From: Haliclystus octoradiatus
Lineage: Eukaryota > Cnidaria > Staurozoa > Stauromedusae > Haliclystidae
DNA: 64,000 nucleotides
Assembly (NCBI GenBank): GCA_916610825.1
Contig: OU744446.1
Span: 1,748,501-1,812,500, forward strand
Direction: 5' to 3'
Part shown: piece after piece, positions 12,701-23,400 of the stretch
How positions within the stretch are numbered: position 1 is the first letter of the stretch
Layout: every line of letters begins with the position of its first letter
Notes under the pieces: model-generated
What the model saw: the letters and a program-made list of their open reading frames with translations, nothing else
Told to the model about the DNA's origin: nothing
The model's database searches: none
Position numbers and translations under genes: made by a program

Positions 12701-15700
12701 TTTCTTTTCAATTACAATAACTCCAAACACATTCACCTATGGCAAAGTGCATAGATGGACATCGATGCACTATTTATGGACACATTACAAGACGTGGTGA
12801 ATGGAGATGAATAAAATCACCTAATTTCAATGCAGTTAGTTTGCAAAAAAGGTGAAAATCATATTTCACGAACAACCTTTCATATTGTAAGAACTAATTG
12901 AATTATAGATTGTTTGTTGGGTATGATATGGTACGATACAATCAATTTTCGCCCTGATTTCCAACCCACTAACATAATCTGAAAATTTCTAGAATGATTA
13001 GAAAATGCCAATAAAATAACTTGTAGTTATCTATAATAATTCCTAGAATGATGATTCCAATAAATATAGTAAAAATAAGGTGCCACCTAGGGGAAGTTTT
13101 CATTGAATTAGGGCTACGTAGGAACACCACCCTTACAACATTCACCTCTATACATCAGCCACTTGTCTAGAGTGGTCAATCTTGCCATGTCTAAAACAGT
13201 ATTTTCTACACATTTAGAAGGGCATTTGCATATAGTGGTTCATTTATTTACATACATAACTTGCTGTTACATACAGGATTTCACTGTTCTGTTTATGGAA
13301 GTTAATTTCAAAGTTAATTATCTGGTTATTGAAAATTTGTTCACAAGCATTAAGGAATCCCCATAAAAAAGTTAAATGGCCTGATTTTCATGAACTGTAC
13401 ATGAACCATCTCTGGACTGTTTGTATGATGTAAGCAAAAGTCCAGGAACTCAATTATGTTTTAATGGGGTTGTGCTGATAGTGATATCAATTGTTTGTAA
13501 CTCAAGTTAGTTTGTTATACAAGAGGATCAATGAAATGCTTTCAATGCCATGAAACTTCTACTTTACAAATTTAACTGAAACGTAAGATTTCAATCGGCA
13601 TAACTATAATTCATGGAAAATTACAATTGTATAATTTTTATGCCTTGTAGAAAATTAAATACGGATAACACATAGTTTCACATACATTTCACATAACTTG
13701 CAATAATGACAACCTCTACACAATGGGCACTTCAGCAATACAAGCATTATTCCATTGAATCAATTCCATATGCCTATATAAAGTCTGCATTTCTGTAATG
13801 GTTGATTTATCTAGACATATAGGCTATACACTATGAATTTTGAAAATCTGAAAATACACTAAAAAATACTGAATACTTACTGAACAGGAAACTGAATTTG
13901 GCTCTTTACCAGTAGCTTTCTAATTTTAAGGTGCGTTTCAGTAGGTTTTCAGCAGAATGAGAAAAATGTTATCAGTACTCAATCCCATCCACGCCTGCAA
14001 AAAACAGTTCATGAACAGTTCATGAATGTTAAATGGCCCCAATTTTCATGAACTGTTCATGAACTCTCATGGACAATTCATGAACAGTTTATAAAAATTC
14101 AGGGACATGTAACATTCATGAACTGTTCATGAACTCCTGAACCGTTTTTCGCTGGGGCAGTATGTTTTCAGAGGGTTTTCAGTAGCGATTCATTATATCC
14201 AACATTTATAGCGATACAATGCAACAGTGTTATGGGGATGTTACTCCATTAGTCTATTGGTTTCATCAGATTTATTTAAATATGTTGTGATATTAGTTAT
14301 GATGATACGGTACAGTAACAGGTATTCTACAATGCATACATATCTACCGTACTCACCATAAATATCTTTGACATTTTTTACAAGATCGTGATTATCAGTA
14401 GCAGGAACTTTTATAATATCTGATATCTTTTTCTAGAATGAAATCAAATCATAACGTTGAAAAAGAATTCTATAGCAATAATAGTTCATAGGCTATGCGA
14501 GTAAGAACAATTTTCAGAACTTTCAACAGTAGGTCTAATGTTTACATCCAAGTGAAACATATAATGGGTCTTTCTTACAAAAGGATTGTCTTCAAATAAA
14601 TCATTAATTCTGATGTAAAATAGCTACAAAAATTGATTGGTTGAAGTTTGAAGTTGTTCGATAAGAAATGACAGAGATATCAACATTTTAATACAGTGAA
14701 ACCCGCTTAAGTGCAAATCGACTTTGCATCCGATTTTAGCAGCACTTATCCGAAATTCACCAAAACAATAGAAAATTGAGAACAAAGGAAAAATGGTAAA
14801 CAAGCCGAAGTAAAGTCAAAACAGAGCCGGAAAACAAATTAGATTTTGAACATAATAGTAGCAAAAGTATATAAAGTATTTTTATTACTTAAAACCTCTA
14901 CATTAGTAATTAAAAACAAGTGAAATAAATAACGATATATGGTATAAATGGAAAATAGTTAAATAGTGTAGCGTTGTTTTTCAGGATCCGGCATACTTGA
15001 CTCGCGCTAAAATTATAGTTCTCAGCAATAGCATTTTGCGATAATTTATCCTTCTGAGAAAGTTTTATGCAGTTGAGCTTATCAGTGATAGAGAGAGTTT
15101 TGTTTCGTTCAATTTCAGTCAGAAAATAATACTTGTAATGTGCAATTGCCAGAATTTTTTTGAATTTTGAATTGTCGATTTCGGTGGTTGAATTAACTAA
15201 AAACAAAGATTGAAGTTTAGTTTCGCTTCTTGTCATTGCTAATCTCTCGCCAATTGGGTTAAGCAATGGGAATCTCTGCAAGATAAATACGGTATTCTTC
15301 GCAAACGGATACAACTGGTAACTGCTATAATTTTTTGCCATATATATAACATTGAATCGAAAGCTTTCATTGTAACTCTGATTGCGATGAAGATAAACTG
15401 AAATGTTCACGTTGTCAAAATATTGTCAGCTACTCACAAACACTGTTCAGATTGTAATTCGTATTTAATTTAAAACATTTACAATTTTGTATTCTTTTCT
15501 ATCGATGATTAATTACACAAATAAAATATAACAGATGCTAGGACAAAATAGACAAAATAATCACAATCCAAGACAACATAGCAACATGTTGTATTCACTG
15601 CATCGAAATCCAACGCTCACGACGACATATTCCCATGCGGTACACTCGTTTACAGGAAAGCAGAATACAATGGACCATGTTTAATATTTTTCCGTAAATT

Positions 15701-16783
15701 TCTTTCCGTTTTCCGTAAATCAGACGTGCCCCATTTAACATAAGATAGAATAAAACATATTTCCGCGTTTTCTCTGTTGCGTGATTTCAAAATGTTTCTG
15801 CACAACTAATTGTATTTTACTAAATAAAGTTGAGTTATGGTCGTCTGATCAGAACAAATTGGAGATATAAACAAGCATTAAATTCTATTGTTTATTATCA
15901 AATAAAACGAAATCAGGAAATATGTGGAATTGTCAATTCTGACACGAACCGTCACATATAATAACAATACTACTACAACACACGCTCAAAAAAAACAAAC
16001 CAATTCATCAACCATCCCAGTGAAAAAAAACGTAACCTGTTTGTGGATAAATGATAAATGCAAAAGAAATACAATCTGGGCTGTAGTCAGTAAAAACCCC
16101 AGGGTCTGAAATTGTGGTGTTTATTTAAAAGGGGAACAATGACCGATAGAGTCATCTGCGTATTTGTCGTCCGTTTTGATTCTGTCCCTGAAACAATGCT
16201 GAAACTTGGAATTTGAAGCCATGCCGAAGCCATGACTGGCATTGACAGTTGGATAATATGCTAAGCTTAATTCAAAGTCAAGGTAGTAGAGACCGTCAAT
16301 CAATGTTGCCCCTCGAGACGTTCACAAATGACTCAAAATTGTCTTGAGCTTGTCTGAGAACTAACTTTTCCACTACAACAACAGTATTTCTAGGCGTCCT
16401 GGCTTAATTAGTAGGCCTACCAATAACGAAACTGAGCTATCCTCTTTAGCCTCTAATCTTTGTTTCAATTCGCTCAGTTCAATAGAACATCGCTTATGTA
16501 ACATCTTTTCATCTTCACTTCCACTATCAGCAGCTTTTCTCAATTCTTCCATCTCCTGAACGCGAAGAACGCATTGTTGTGAACGTCTTTCATAATTTGT
16601 TTTTTGAATTAATGATTCTCTTAATCTTTCTCTCAAATTACCCATCTCTTTAAGTCGTACTTCATAATTGTGTAAAACTCTATACGAATAAAGTGAAATT
16701 GATATTATGCCAAATGTTAATATCCAAACAAGAAAGTTACAAGCTGGTCTTCTCATGAATGATGCTTGTAGCGTTGAAGCCAT
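9750..16783 (-). CDS. Type II membrane coiled-coil glycoprotein, Golgi GOLM1/GOLM2-like architecture
   Basis: Six exons: 16783-16421, 14623-14579, 14432-14357, 12221-12131, 10605-10358, 9997-9750 (363+45+76+91+248+248 = 1071 nt, 356 residues). All junctions are GT-AG and in phase. The N-terminus has a short basic cytosolic end (FMRRP), one membrane segment at about residues 17-35 and a heptad-like charged region at about 38-120, then a Ser/Thr-rich part with at least eight N-glycosylation sequons (NET, NSS, NSS, NGT, NST, NFT, NKT, NNT) and an acidic tail (DHDEDE, EDSEND). The sequons imply a lumenal C-terminus. This layout is that of GOLM1/CASC4-type Golgi proteins, but I see no decisive motif, so the family name is inferred. 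The ATG is 412 bp from the NUDT2 start on the other strand. Confidence 0.7.
10721..10903. mobile_element. Palindromic foldback MITE in an intron
   Basis: GGGTTACCACATACTTGCC at 10721 is mirrored by GCAAGCATGTGGTAACCC ending at 10903. The arms (about 75 nt) include TTTACTAAACGAGAAAATG and its complement, around a centre AATCACGAGCTCCGAGCGAGTGATT. It lies in the 10606-12130 intron. The element at 54968-55141 has the same style of centre (ATTACGAGCC...GCGAGTAAT). Confidence 0.8.
11608..11831 (+). mobile_element. tRNA-derived SINE with poly(A) tail
   Basis: The head carries an A-box-like TTGGTGTAGTGGCTAGGGCG and a B box GGGTTCAATCCC. The body reads CAACCACCCCGGTGAAAAAAGC, and the 3' end is TAGATAAATGACAAATC followed by about 13 A. 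Flanking ATGCTGCT (11597) and ATGCTGTT (11831) look like an imperfect target duplication. A second copy is at 34749-34964 and a 3' fragment at 15994-16066. Confidence 0.8.
12222..14356. other. Intron with TTCATGAAC-type repeats and a pogo-type MITE fragment
   Basis: Intron of the GOLM-like gene. TTCATGAAC-rich pieces lie at 12388-12535 and 13372-13425, with a complete copy at 13994-14159. A fragment reading CACCTCTATACATCAGCC...AGAGTGGTCAAT at 13140-13215 matches the MITE at 31675-31855. No coding exon seen. Confidence 0.6.
13994..14159. mobile_element. TTCATGAAC-rich MITE copy
   Basis: Starts CCTGCAAAAAACAGTTCA and ends GTTTTTCGCTGGGG, which are near-inverted ends. Between them are many copies of the palindrome GTTCATGAAC and the sequence TTAAATGGCCCC. 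Part of a family seen at least ten times in the window. Confidence 0.75.
14692..15410 (-). mobile_element. Remnant of a pogo/Tigger-type DNA transposon
   Basis: TACAGTGAAACCCGCTTA at 14692 is a typical Tigger/pogo terminus. On the minus strand, about 14990-15115 reads TLSITDKLNCIKL...QNAIAENYNFSASQVCRI, a CENP-B/psq-type helix-turn-helix as at the N-terminus of such transposases. The catalytic DDE part is absent, and no matching right terminus was found before 15700. It lies in an intron of the GOLM-like gene. Confidence 0.6.
15994..16066 (+). mobile_element. 3' fragment of the tRNA-SINE family
   Basis: CATCAACCATCCCAGTG followed by CCTGTTTGTGGATAAATGATAAAT matches the 3' half of the SINE at 11608-11831. 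The tRNA head is missing, so this is a 5'-truncated copy. Confidence 0.6.
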
Positions 16784-17195
16784 AGTTTTCGTTAAATATT
16801 GTTGTTTTGAGATACGCTTGTTGATCTTGAATAGGTTAAACTAATTCAAATCAAGACAAAAATGGATACGTTGTACGTCGTACAAAGAATAACCATATTG
16901 ACGGTGAGATAGCTAATCACATTAGAAATCCGTTACCATGATGATGATCCTTGATTGTAAAAACGCGCGTGTCAGGCCAGATTATAATTATTGATAAGTT
17001 ATTTTTTGGCAAATTGATTTGTTTTTTTTGTCGGCCATTAAAAGTAAATTCGGAGAGGCAGCAGCCAATAGAGGCCAAAGGCATATGCTAGAATATCCAC
17101 ACTTCTGAAAATTCTTCATATGATTTCTGGCTTGAAATTCTTGAGAGTTTAATAAAATATTCTACTGCATCTATCTTGTGTTCAACAACCTCACC
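16784..17195. promoter_or_regulatory. Shared divergent promoter region (GOLM-like / NUDT2)
   Basis: 412 bp separate the two start codons on opposite strands. No TATA element is obvious at a fixed distance. The interval should hold both 5' UTRs and both promoters. Inferred only from the head-to-head arrangement. Confidence 0.5.
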
Positions 17196-17618
17196 ATGTC
17201 TATTGTTAGAGCTGCAGGTCTAATCGTATTTCGCAAAAAATCATGCCCCGAGTATCTACTACTCAAATCATCAACTTTTACGAAACATTGGTCACCCCCC
17301 AAAGGTCATCTTGAAGAAGGCGAGACAGACTTGGAAGCTGCTTGGAGAGAAACAGAAGAAGAATCTGGAATACATAGGAAAGATTTACTATTGCATGATG
17401 GCTTTAAATTAGAGTTGAATTATCAGGCTTTTAATCAACCAAAGAGTGTTATTTATTTTCTGGCTGAAATTAAAAATGATACTGACATAGTACTTTCATC
17501 TGAACATACAGATTCGAAATGGTTTCAAATTAATGCTGCTTTAGATATCGTTGAATATGATAATATGAAAGATACATTGAAGAAAGCTGATGAATATATC
17601 AAAAAGACACTATCCTAA
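17196..17618 (+). CDS. NUDT2: Bis(5'-nucleosyl)-tetraphosphatase [asymmetrical], Nudix family
   Basis: Single-exon frame of 140 residues (human NUDT2 is 147). The N-terminus MSIVRAAGLIVFRK matches the human MALRACGLIIFRR start, so I place the start at 17196 rather than at the in-frame ATG at 17178. The Nudix box runs from GHLEEGETDLEA to WRETEEESGI, with the REXXEE metal-binding glutamates intact. Downstream, FKLELNYQAFNQPKSVIYFL corresponds to [20 protein letters not shown] in the human enzyme. The enzyme hydrolyses Ap4A to ATP and AMP in the cytosol. Lack of introns could be normal compaction or old retroposition; no poly(A) tract or flanking repeat argues for the latter. Confidence 0.93.
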   Translation: MSIVRAAGLIVFRKKSCPEYLLLKSSTFTKHWSPPKGHLEEGETDLEAAWRETEEESGIHRKDLLLHDGFKLELNYQAFNQPKSVIYFLAEIKNDTDIVLSSEHTDSKWFQINAALDIVEYDNMKDTLKKADEYIKKTLS

Positions 17619-17949
17619 TTATGCTGGTGGTGGAAGATCAATACTTTACTCCTTATTGACAGAAAATAGAAATGACGTCATACAAACCTTGATTAATCAT
17701 TGTCTTGTCACATACCATTGTTGATTAAGGAAAGTCTACTCCAGACTAGAAAGAATGCATTGTGCGCAGTCAAGGTTGTATTTCTTTTCTCAGGAAATAT
17801 AATATATCTAGGAAATATATCTGTCGGATCATATATTTAAATTAATTTTGGGTATAATATTTAACTCCGTAACAAATGACAGCGATAAAAACCACAAACC
17901 TTTACGCAGATGTGTGGATTAATTTGCGAATGTGATCTGGCCCGCAAAC

Positions 17950-18340
17950 AGGATGCTTTCCATCTGGACATTATCTAACAGTTTATCAGTTTTAGTATGA
18001 CATGTAAATCATTTGTGTGTGAACCAAAACCGGCTCTCTTGTCTCGTCAATGTGTTGTATATAGTTACCAGTGTGATTCGTGTGAAGCGAATTATGTCAG
18101 ATATACCTGCCGACACTTGCATCATTGAGCACAAGAGAAAAGGGTCTGCTGTTTACGCACATGTAAATCAGCAACACAGAAAATCTGTTTCTGAAAACAA
18201 TTTTAAAATTTTGAAAAAAAGCAAAGACAAGTTTGACTGCTTAATTCACAAAATGCTTGCAATCAGGCGAATCAAGCCAAACCTCAACACTCAGTCTGAC
18301 TCAATCAAATCTCGGCTTTTCCCAGCAGCACATTGAAAAG
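17950..18340 (+). mobile_element. Penelope-like element, 3' remnant with GIY-YIG region
   Basis: The frame reads YQCDSCEANYVRYTCRHLH, then EHKRKGSAVYAHV and FDCLIHKMLAIRRIKPNLN followed by TQSDSIKSRLF. This matches the C-terminal GIY-YIG endonuclease region of Penelope-like elements. It is a decayed fragment; no reverse transcriptase part is seen. A second fragment is at 54316-54516. Confidence 0.75.
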
Positions 18341-18448
18341 CTATTGTTCTTGCCTTTGTGTAAAATAATCTATTGTTATTAACGCATCCTGTTTCTAGCA
18401 CTTTGTAAAACTTTAACACTTTTAAACTTATGTATTTTAAATAAATTT

Positions 18449-18476
18449 CTGAAAGTGACATAAGCAATGTCGAAAG
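18449..18476 (+). ncRNA. Possible degenerate hammerhead ribozyme core near the Penelope-like 3' end
   Basis: CTGAAAGT, then a 5-bp stem GACAT/ATGTC with loop AAGCA, then GAAAG. This has the order CUGA...stem II...GAAA of a hammerhead core, which Penelope-like elements are known to carry, but the CUGAUGA box is not intact. Probably inactive. Confidence 0.3.
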
Positions 18477-18623
18477 CTCAAACAGTGTCTATTTTATCGC
18501 TTACTTTTACCACACAATTATCAAGTAGAAACTTACTGATACGAATTTGTATCTGAGAAGGTTTTTTGATGTCAACGTCATTGTCAGAGTGTCAGCTGAG
18601 AAAATCAAACAGTTATTCAAATC

Positions 18624-18625
<2 letters not shown>

Positions 18626-18655
<30 letters not shown>

Positions 18656-18736
18656 TGTATGTATGTATGTATGTATGTATGTATGTATGTATGTATGTAT
18701 GTATGTATGTATGTATGTATGTATGTATGTATGTAT
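18626..18736. repeat. (TATG)n microsatellite, about 28 copies
   Basis: Uninterrupted TATG repeats. The long open frames over it (MYVC- and IHTY-type repeats) are products of the repeat, not genes. Confidence 0.98.
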
Positions 18737-19490
18737 TTTGTAGCACAATGGCTAACAGGCAAATAAACAAAGGAGGATATTTTTAAATGTATCCTCACTT
18801 ACATGTGACCTTTAAAAAAAGTATAGATTTATAAAGAAAACTATGTTATCAGAAATAATTAACAGGCAAAGGAAAAGTTACAGAACTGTGATAAATTAAC
18901 GTGATTAAGTTTAAATTTGAATGTTTGTAAAGAACTAAACGATATAACTTCTTCAGGAAGAGAGTTCCATGGCTTGATCATATATCATATTTCTGATGCA
19001 TAGGGCTTTCATTTCCATCAATACCAACCAATTACATAGAAATTATATAAGCCAATCAAAAGCGAGGGCTGTCCAAACATGACGCATTTTACATTTAACT
19101 GAATCAATACTTTTGATTGACAGGTATTGGAATGAAATACAATCTGAAATTAACTAGGTACTATAACTGTTGTATTTATCATGGTCCATAAATGATTGTT
19201 AATTAATAAGTAGGCATATGGTCAAAATTAAAAAAATATTTATGATTAAATATATGTATTGCGGTTCAATAGCATCAATTGCTTTAAATTGAATTATTAG
19301 TACATCACTTCAAATTCAATCTACTGAGTTATTAAAGTCCACTTATTGTGCATTTATAGCTTGAATAAATATTTGTGAAAATGCATAGTACCAAATGTGC
19401 ATACTAGATACAAAGTTATGTTATTTTGTGTACCTAGAGGTGCAGAGCTGCCGCCATAAATAGATATTAAATACCGAAAAAACATGTTAA

Positions 19491-20045
19491 TCATTTGCAA
19501 AAACTATCCTGGTATTCTGTACGCCATGTATCATTGGTTCTATTGTTACTGTTTCTTCCTTCAAATAATATCTCTAATCTATTTTTATCTGAATGATGTC
19601 TGGAAGATAAGTTACTTTTTGCCATCAATGTTTTGTTTTTCTTTCTGTTTCTCGAAGCACGTAATGCAGATTTATAAACATATTTATGAGGTGCAAGAAC
19701 ATTATAAGTTGGTTTGTTAACCAAATGTTCATTACAACCATATCCGTAAGAAAGCATCGGAGCCTTCGTTATTTCTTTGTTTTGAACTCTTTTTTTTGTT
19801 ATTTTGCCAGTTTTCAAGGATTTATGAAGAGGAATTTGTGTCCCTCGACTACATTTCTTAACAGTTGTATTCAATAATAGTTTATTTTCTTCATCATCTG
19901 ATACTCCATCATCGAGAAAACTGATAGGTGAATGCTTATAACCTTTTTCCTGTCTACTTTTTAATTCTTTCAACCGTTTGTTGTAATCTTCTTCTAATTC
20001 AGATGAGGTTAAAGCCAGCTTGTATTGCTGTGTATATTCACTCAT
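19491..20045 (-). CDS. CCSAP: Centriole, cilia and spindle-associated protein (CCSAP) homologue
   Basis: Single-exon frame of 184 residues. The N-terminus MSEYTQQYKLAL resembles the SEYMKRYQEP start of vertebrate CCSAP. The conserved C-terminal block is visible: LSYGYGCNEHLVNKPTYNV...HKYVYKSALRASRNRK against the human LYGWGEKQTDTGSQKTHNV...HEIHESALRAKNRRQ, and DTWRTEYQDSF against NPWMTEYMRCY. Vertebrate CCSAP binds microtubules at centrioles, spindles and ciliary axonemes. The middle part is basic and low in conservation, as expected. The family assignment is from recognised motifs, not from a search. Head-to-head with KHDC4. Confidence 0.7.
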   Translation of the reverse strand: MSEYTQQYKLALTSSELEEDYNKRLKELKSRQEKGYKHSPISFLDDGVSDDEENKLLLNTTVKKCSRGTQIPLHKSLKTGKITKKRVQNKEITKAPMLSYGYGCNEHLVNKPTYNVLAPHKYVYKSALRASRNRKKNKTLMAKSNLSSRHHSDKNRLEILFEGRNSNNRTNDTWRTEYQDSFCK

Positions 20046-20409
20046 GATTTATATATTGCATCCGACACTTGAAATAGGTATGAAGATAGAATTCATCGTC
20101 GATATCCCGCTTTAATTGACTAAAATTTGAACAAATTTTAAGCAAATTTTTCTGTTTGTTTGTGTGTCGTGAATCGATATCGACATTTGATTTTGATATT
20201 TATTTGAATTTGGTGTTTTTCGTTCCCAGTCTACCACAAAACCTGTGAAAAAACTGTAAGCCTACGTCACACATGTGGACTGGTGGACTGGGATTACAAG
20301 ATGGTGGTGAAGTTGATGTGATTAATGATTATCATCACATATCAGCGATTGTTTTTATTCGAATTTTCGTCCAAGAGTTGGTTTTATATTGGTATCGAAT
20401 CGAAATAAA
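20046..20409. promoter_or_regulatory. Shared divergent promoter region (CCSAP / KHDC4)
   Basis: 364 bp between opposite start codons. On the minus strand TTTCAAG lies about 23 nt before the CCSAP ATG and could be a splice or trans-splice acceptor. No other control element can be named with confidence. Confidence 0.5.
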
Positions 20410-23400
20410 ATGAAGTAAGTATGAGTATACTTCACAATCGTCATTACTTAGCGGCAAAATATCCCAATGTAGTGCACTGCGAGTGCAGCTCAAGCAACCT
20501 GCAGTCCAGCTCCAGCTTCGCCGGTTCGGCTTCCCTCTCTTAAATTACTCTAAGTTTAGTTAACTTTTAAACTCACAACCAAACTGCAGTCTGTCAGAAA
20601 GAAAATATTTATGATGCGACCAACCTGAGGTGACTTCTACCTCTGTAGGCCTATTACCTCTTCACTTCAATTCTGCAAGTTTTCTCATCTCAGTGATTTT
20701 GACATCTCTGCAGAAACTAATACTATTATAGCAATCCTTCCAACTTCAGATTTGAAAAAATAGTGAGATTTTTGAAATTCCGTATCTGGGGATAAAATAT
20801 ATGGGCCTTTCCTAATGGGTGGTCCATTTCTAGGGTGTATGGGGCATGCATTTCGTCATGGATTCAAAATGGTTTGAAATAAAAATTTGGACAAGGATAA
20901 AGCTACGGTTGCCGTAGCTTTAGCGGTTTGGATAAAGCTACGGAAGTTTATGTAATAAGAGGCTGTCAGTAATGGAAGCGAGGCCTGATTATGTATATTG
21001 AAATGTTTAAGAGATCAGTATGAATGTGACCACGGAGCTGTGTAGTCGATTGTGTAGGCCTACTCGAGTGATCTTACACAAATATCAAAACGGTTTTGAT
21101 ATGACTATATTATTACAACTTGGTATTATTATTATCTCGAGTCTGACTAGAAAATATCCGTTTTTGTGATGAACTTTTAAAACAAAGGAACAAAGAACTT
21201 CCTGCCGTAGATTTATCCACTCCGTAAAAATTTACAACAATATTTTGGATAATGTTGACACTTGTGCATGTAGCTAAAACATAAAAGCGGTCTAGAAACA
21301 ACACACAGAATCATCCAATAGATTAGGCTATCAATTAAGCTGTTGAACATTAATTAGATTATGAAAGAGTTTATAGGCCTAGGCTACACAGAAAATATCG
21401 GACATTTTGTCAAGATTGGATTTTGCCGTGAGAAAGTGAGAGAAACGATGAGACCGTGAGATTCGATGTAAAGCATCAGGTTCACGGCAGAGCCGTGAGA
21501 CTTGGGAAGTCTGCTAATAGAGAATCTACTAATGGATGATATTCTGTTGGTACGGTAGGCCTACGTAACTACGCAATAGCCAATATGTTCGACGAATCAA
21601 GGTAAAATTAACAAAGAAATAAATATGAATAAATGTAACCTATAAAATCGAATAGTATAGATCTGTTATATTCAATTCAAGGGGAAAAATTGACAACTTT
21701 ACCTCTCAATTTCACTATTTTTGATGGAAAACAGAAATTACGTTTTTGTGTCAATGTCATAACTGAGGTCAACGAAAACATATTATTGAGGATATTATTG
21801 ATATCTACCGGAGAAACTGTTTTTAGATTTGAAAGTCCTGTGAGAAAAAGTTACTGTAAAGACTTTAATATTATCAGCTTTCTAAATAAAACTCTTAAAA
21901 ATGCAAATTTGAGTTGCACTTTTCTTATTATAGGCCTAATATATCTTGATTGTATTGATTTCAAGCAAAAAAGTGTCTCAAGGTTAGAGACATGTTTGAC
22001 TTTGCCGATAGAACTTTTAATTTCGCGTAAATGGAGAATCGAGATAGCCCTACTAATTTTTATAGTTCTTACTTCACCTATTCCTATTGATGGTGTTAGC
22101 CCTGTAGGCTAATCATTCAGACTGTCGTTACTAGTTTTGAAAAAAGTGAATAATTGAAAATTTAAATATAGCGTACTTTCCACATTATATATCTCCTCTT
22201 ATATGCTTCCAAAAAGCTCCTTTTCACTATTCTTCCTCATTTAATACCAGCTATTTAAATCTGTGTTGAAAATCTTCTTGTGTCATGTGCACTGCAGGGC
22301 ACATGATTAGTATTTTGGTTAGGCCGCTGAAATTACTGCTGATTACTGCCGGAATTATTTGCTGCAGAAATTACACACAACAAATATTATTTAATCGTAG
22401 GCTAAATACAGTAATTATTTTTAATTTGTAGAATGAGAGTCAAAAATAATTTACACGATTTAGAATCTAGCATGTTTCATTTTTGACTCTCATTCTATAA
22501 ATGCTCTGATTAGTTTCATTGAGCACTATACCAATAACTTGTGTGTAACAATCCCGCTATTAATACATTAGGCCTATTATTATTATTATTTTTAAATTTG
22601 TATCCTTGATTGCAGTCAAGAAAAAAAGAAGCGAAGCAAATGGGATGTGGCGGCTGTAGATTATAATCATGGAGTACCAATGCAGTCGTACGTATATAAG
22701 CTTTCCTATCGTCACAGAAATGTGTAAACTGAATAAAATTGTAGACAGACTATAGCAGTACACTGCACCTCATAATGGAATTAATTCACCTAAGGAGCCA
22801 TTTGTCACCTAAAATATTGTTTCTGTTTGCTTTAGGCTACCATCTGAGAAAATAATTTTTGTCCTGACTGGCTGGCTACCATCTTGCGCAGATATCATTT
22901 TAAAGCGCTGTATTTTATTTCTTTTAATTTACCTAAAATATCATTTCTGTTTGCTTTACCATCTGAGAAAATAATTTTTGTCCTGACTGGCTGGCTAACA
23001 TCTTGCACAGATATCATTTTAGAGCCCTGTATTTTATTTCTTTTAATTTGATGATCTGTAGGCTATAAGCTAGCTGATAAATTTCTTACAAAATTATTTT
23101 CTCAACACGTTATATTTATCAATCAGGTCATGCATGATCTTATACTTTGATTATTTTTGTTGTTTAGAAACAATGGTAGCATACCTCCTATAATACCACA
23201 ACAAACCACAGACGCCACTCAGATGGCAAGGGAAAGAGCATTAGCTCTTGCTGCAAAATTAACTGCATCTGGAAAACAGCTACCTCCGCCTCAAGAACCA
23301 CCTCTTCAATCTAATGTAGGGAACTTTTCACTGATATCTTGTTATTTTAATTTACCAAACAAGAAAGAAATTCTGTTGACAAAGTTAGTATTTAAATTGT

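Larger units (their letters stand above)
17619..19490. other. Intergenic interval with Penelope-like remnant and microsatellite
   Basis: Contains the Penelope-like fragment (17950-18340), a hammerhead-like motif (18449-18476) and the tetranucleotide tract (18626-18736). The rest, including 18800-19490 between the tract and the CCSAP stop, shows no feature I can support. Confidence 0.5.

Noticed and set aside
18507-18798. Long open frames on both strands with repeated MYVC or IHTY
   Set aside because: They are direct readings of the (TATG)n microsatellite.
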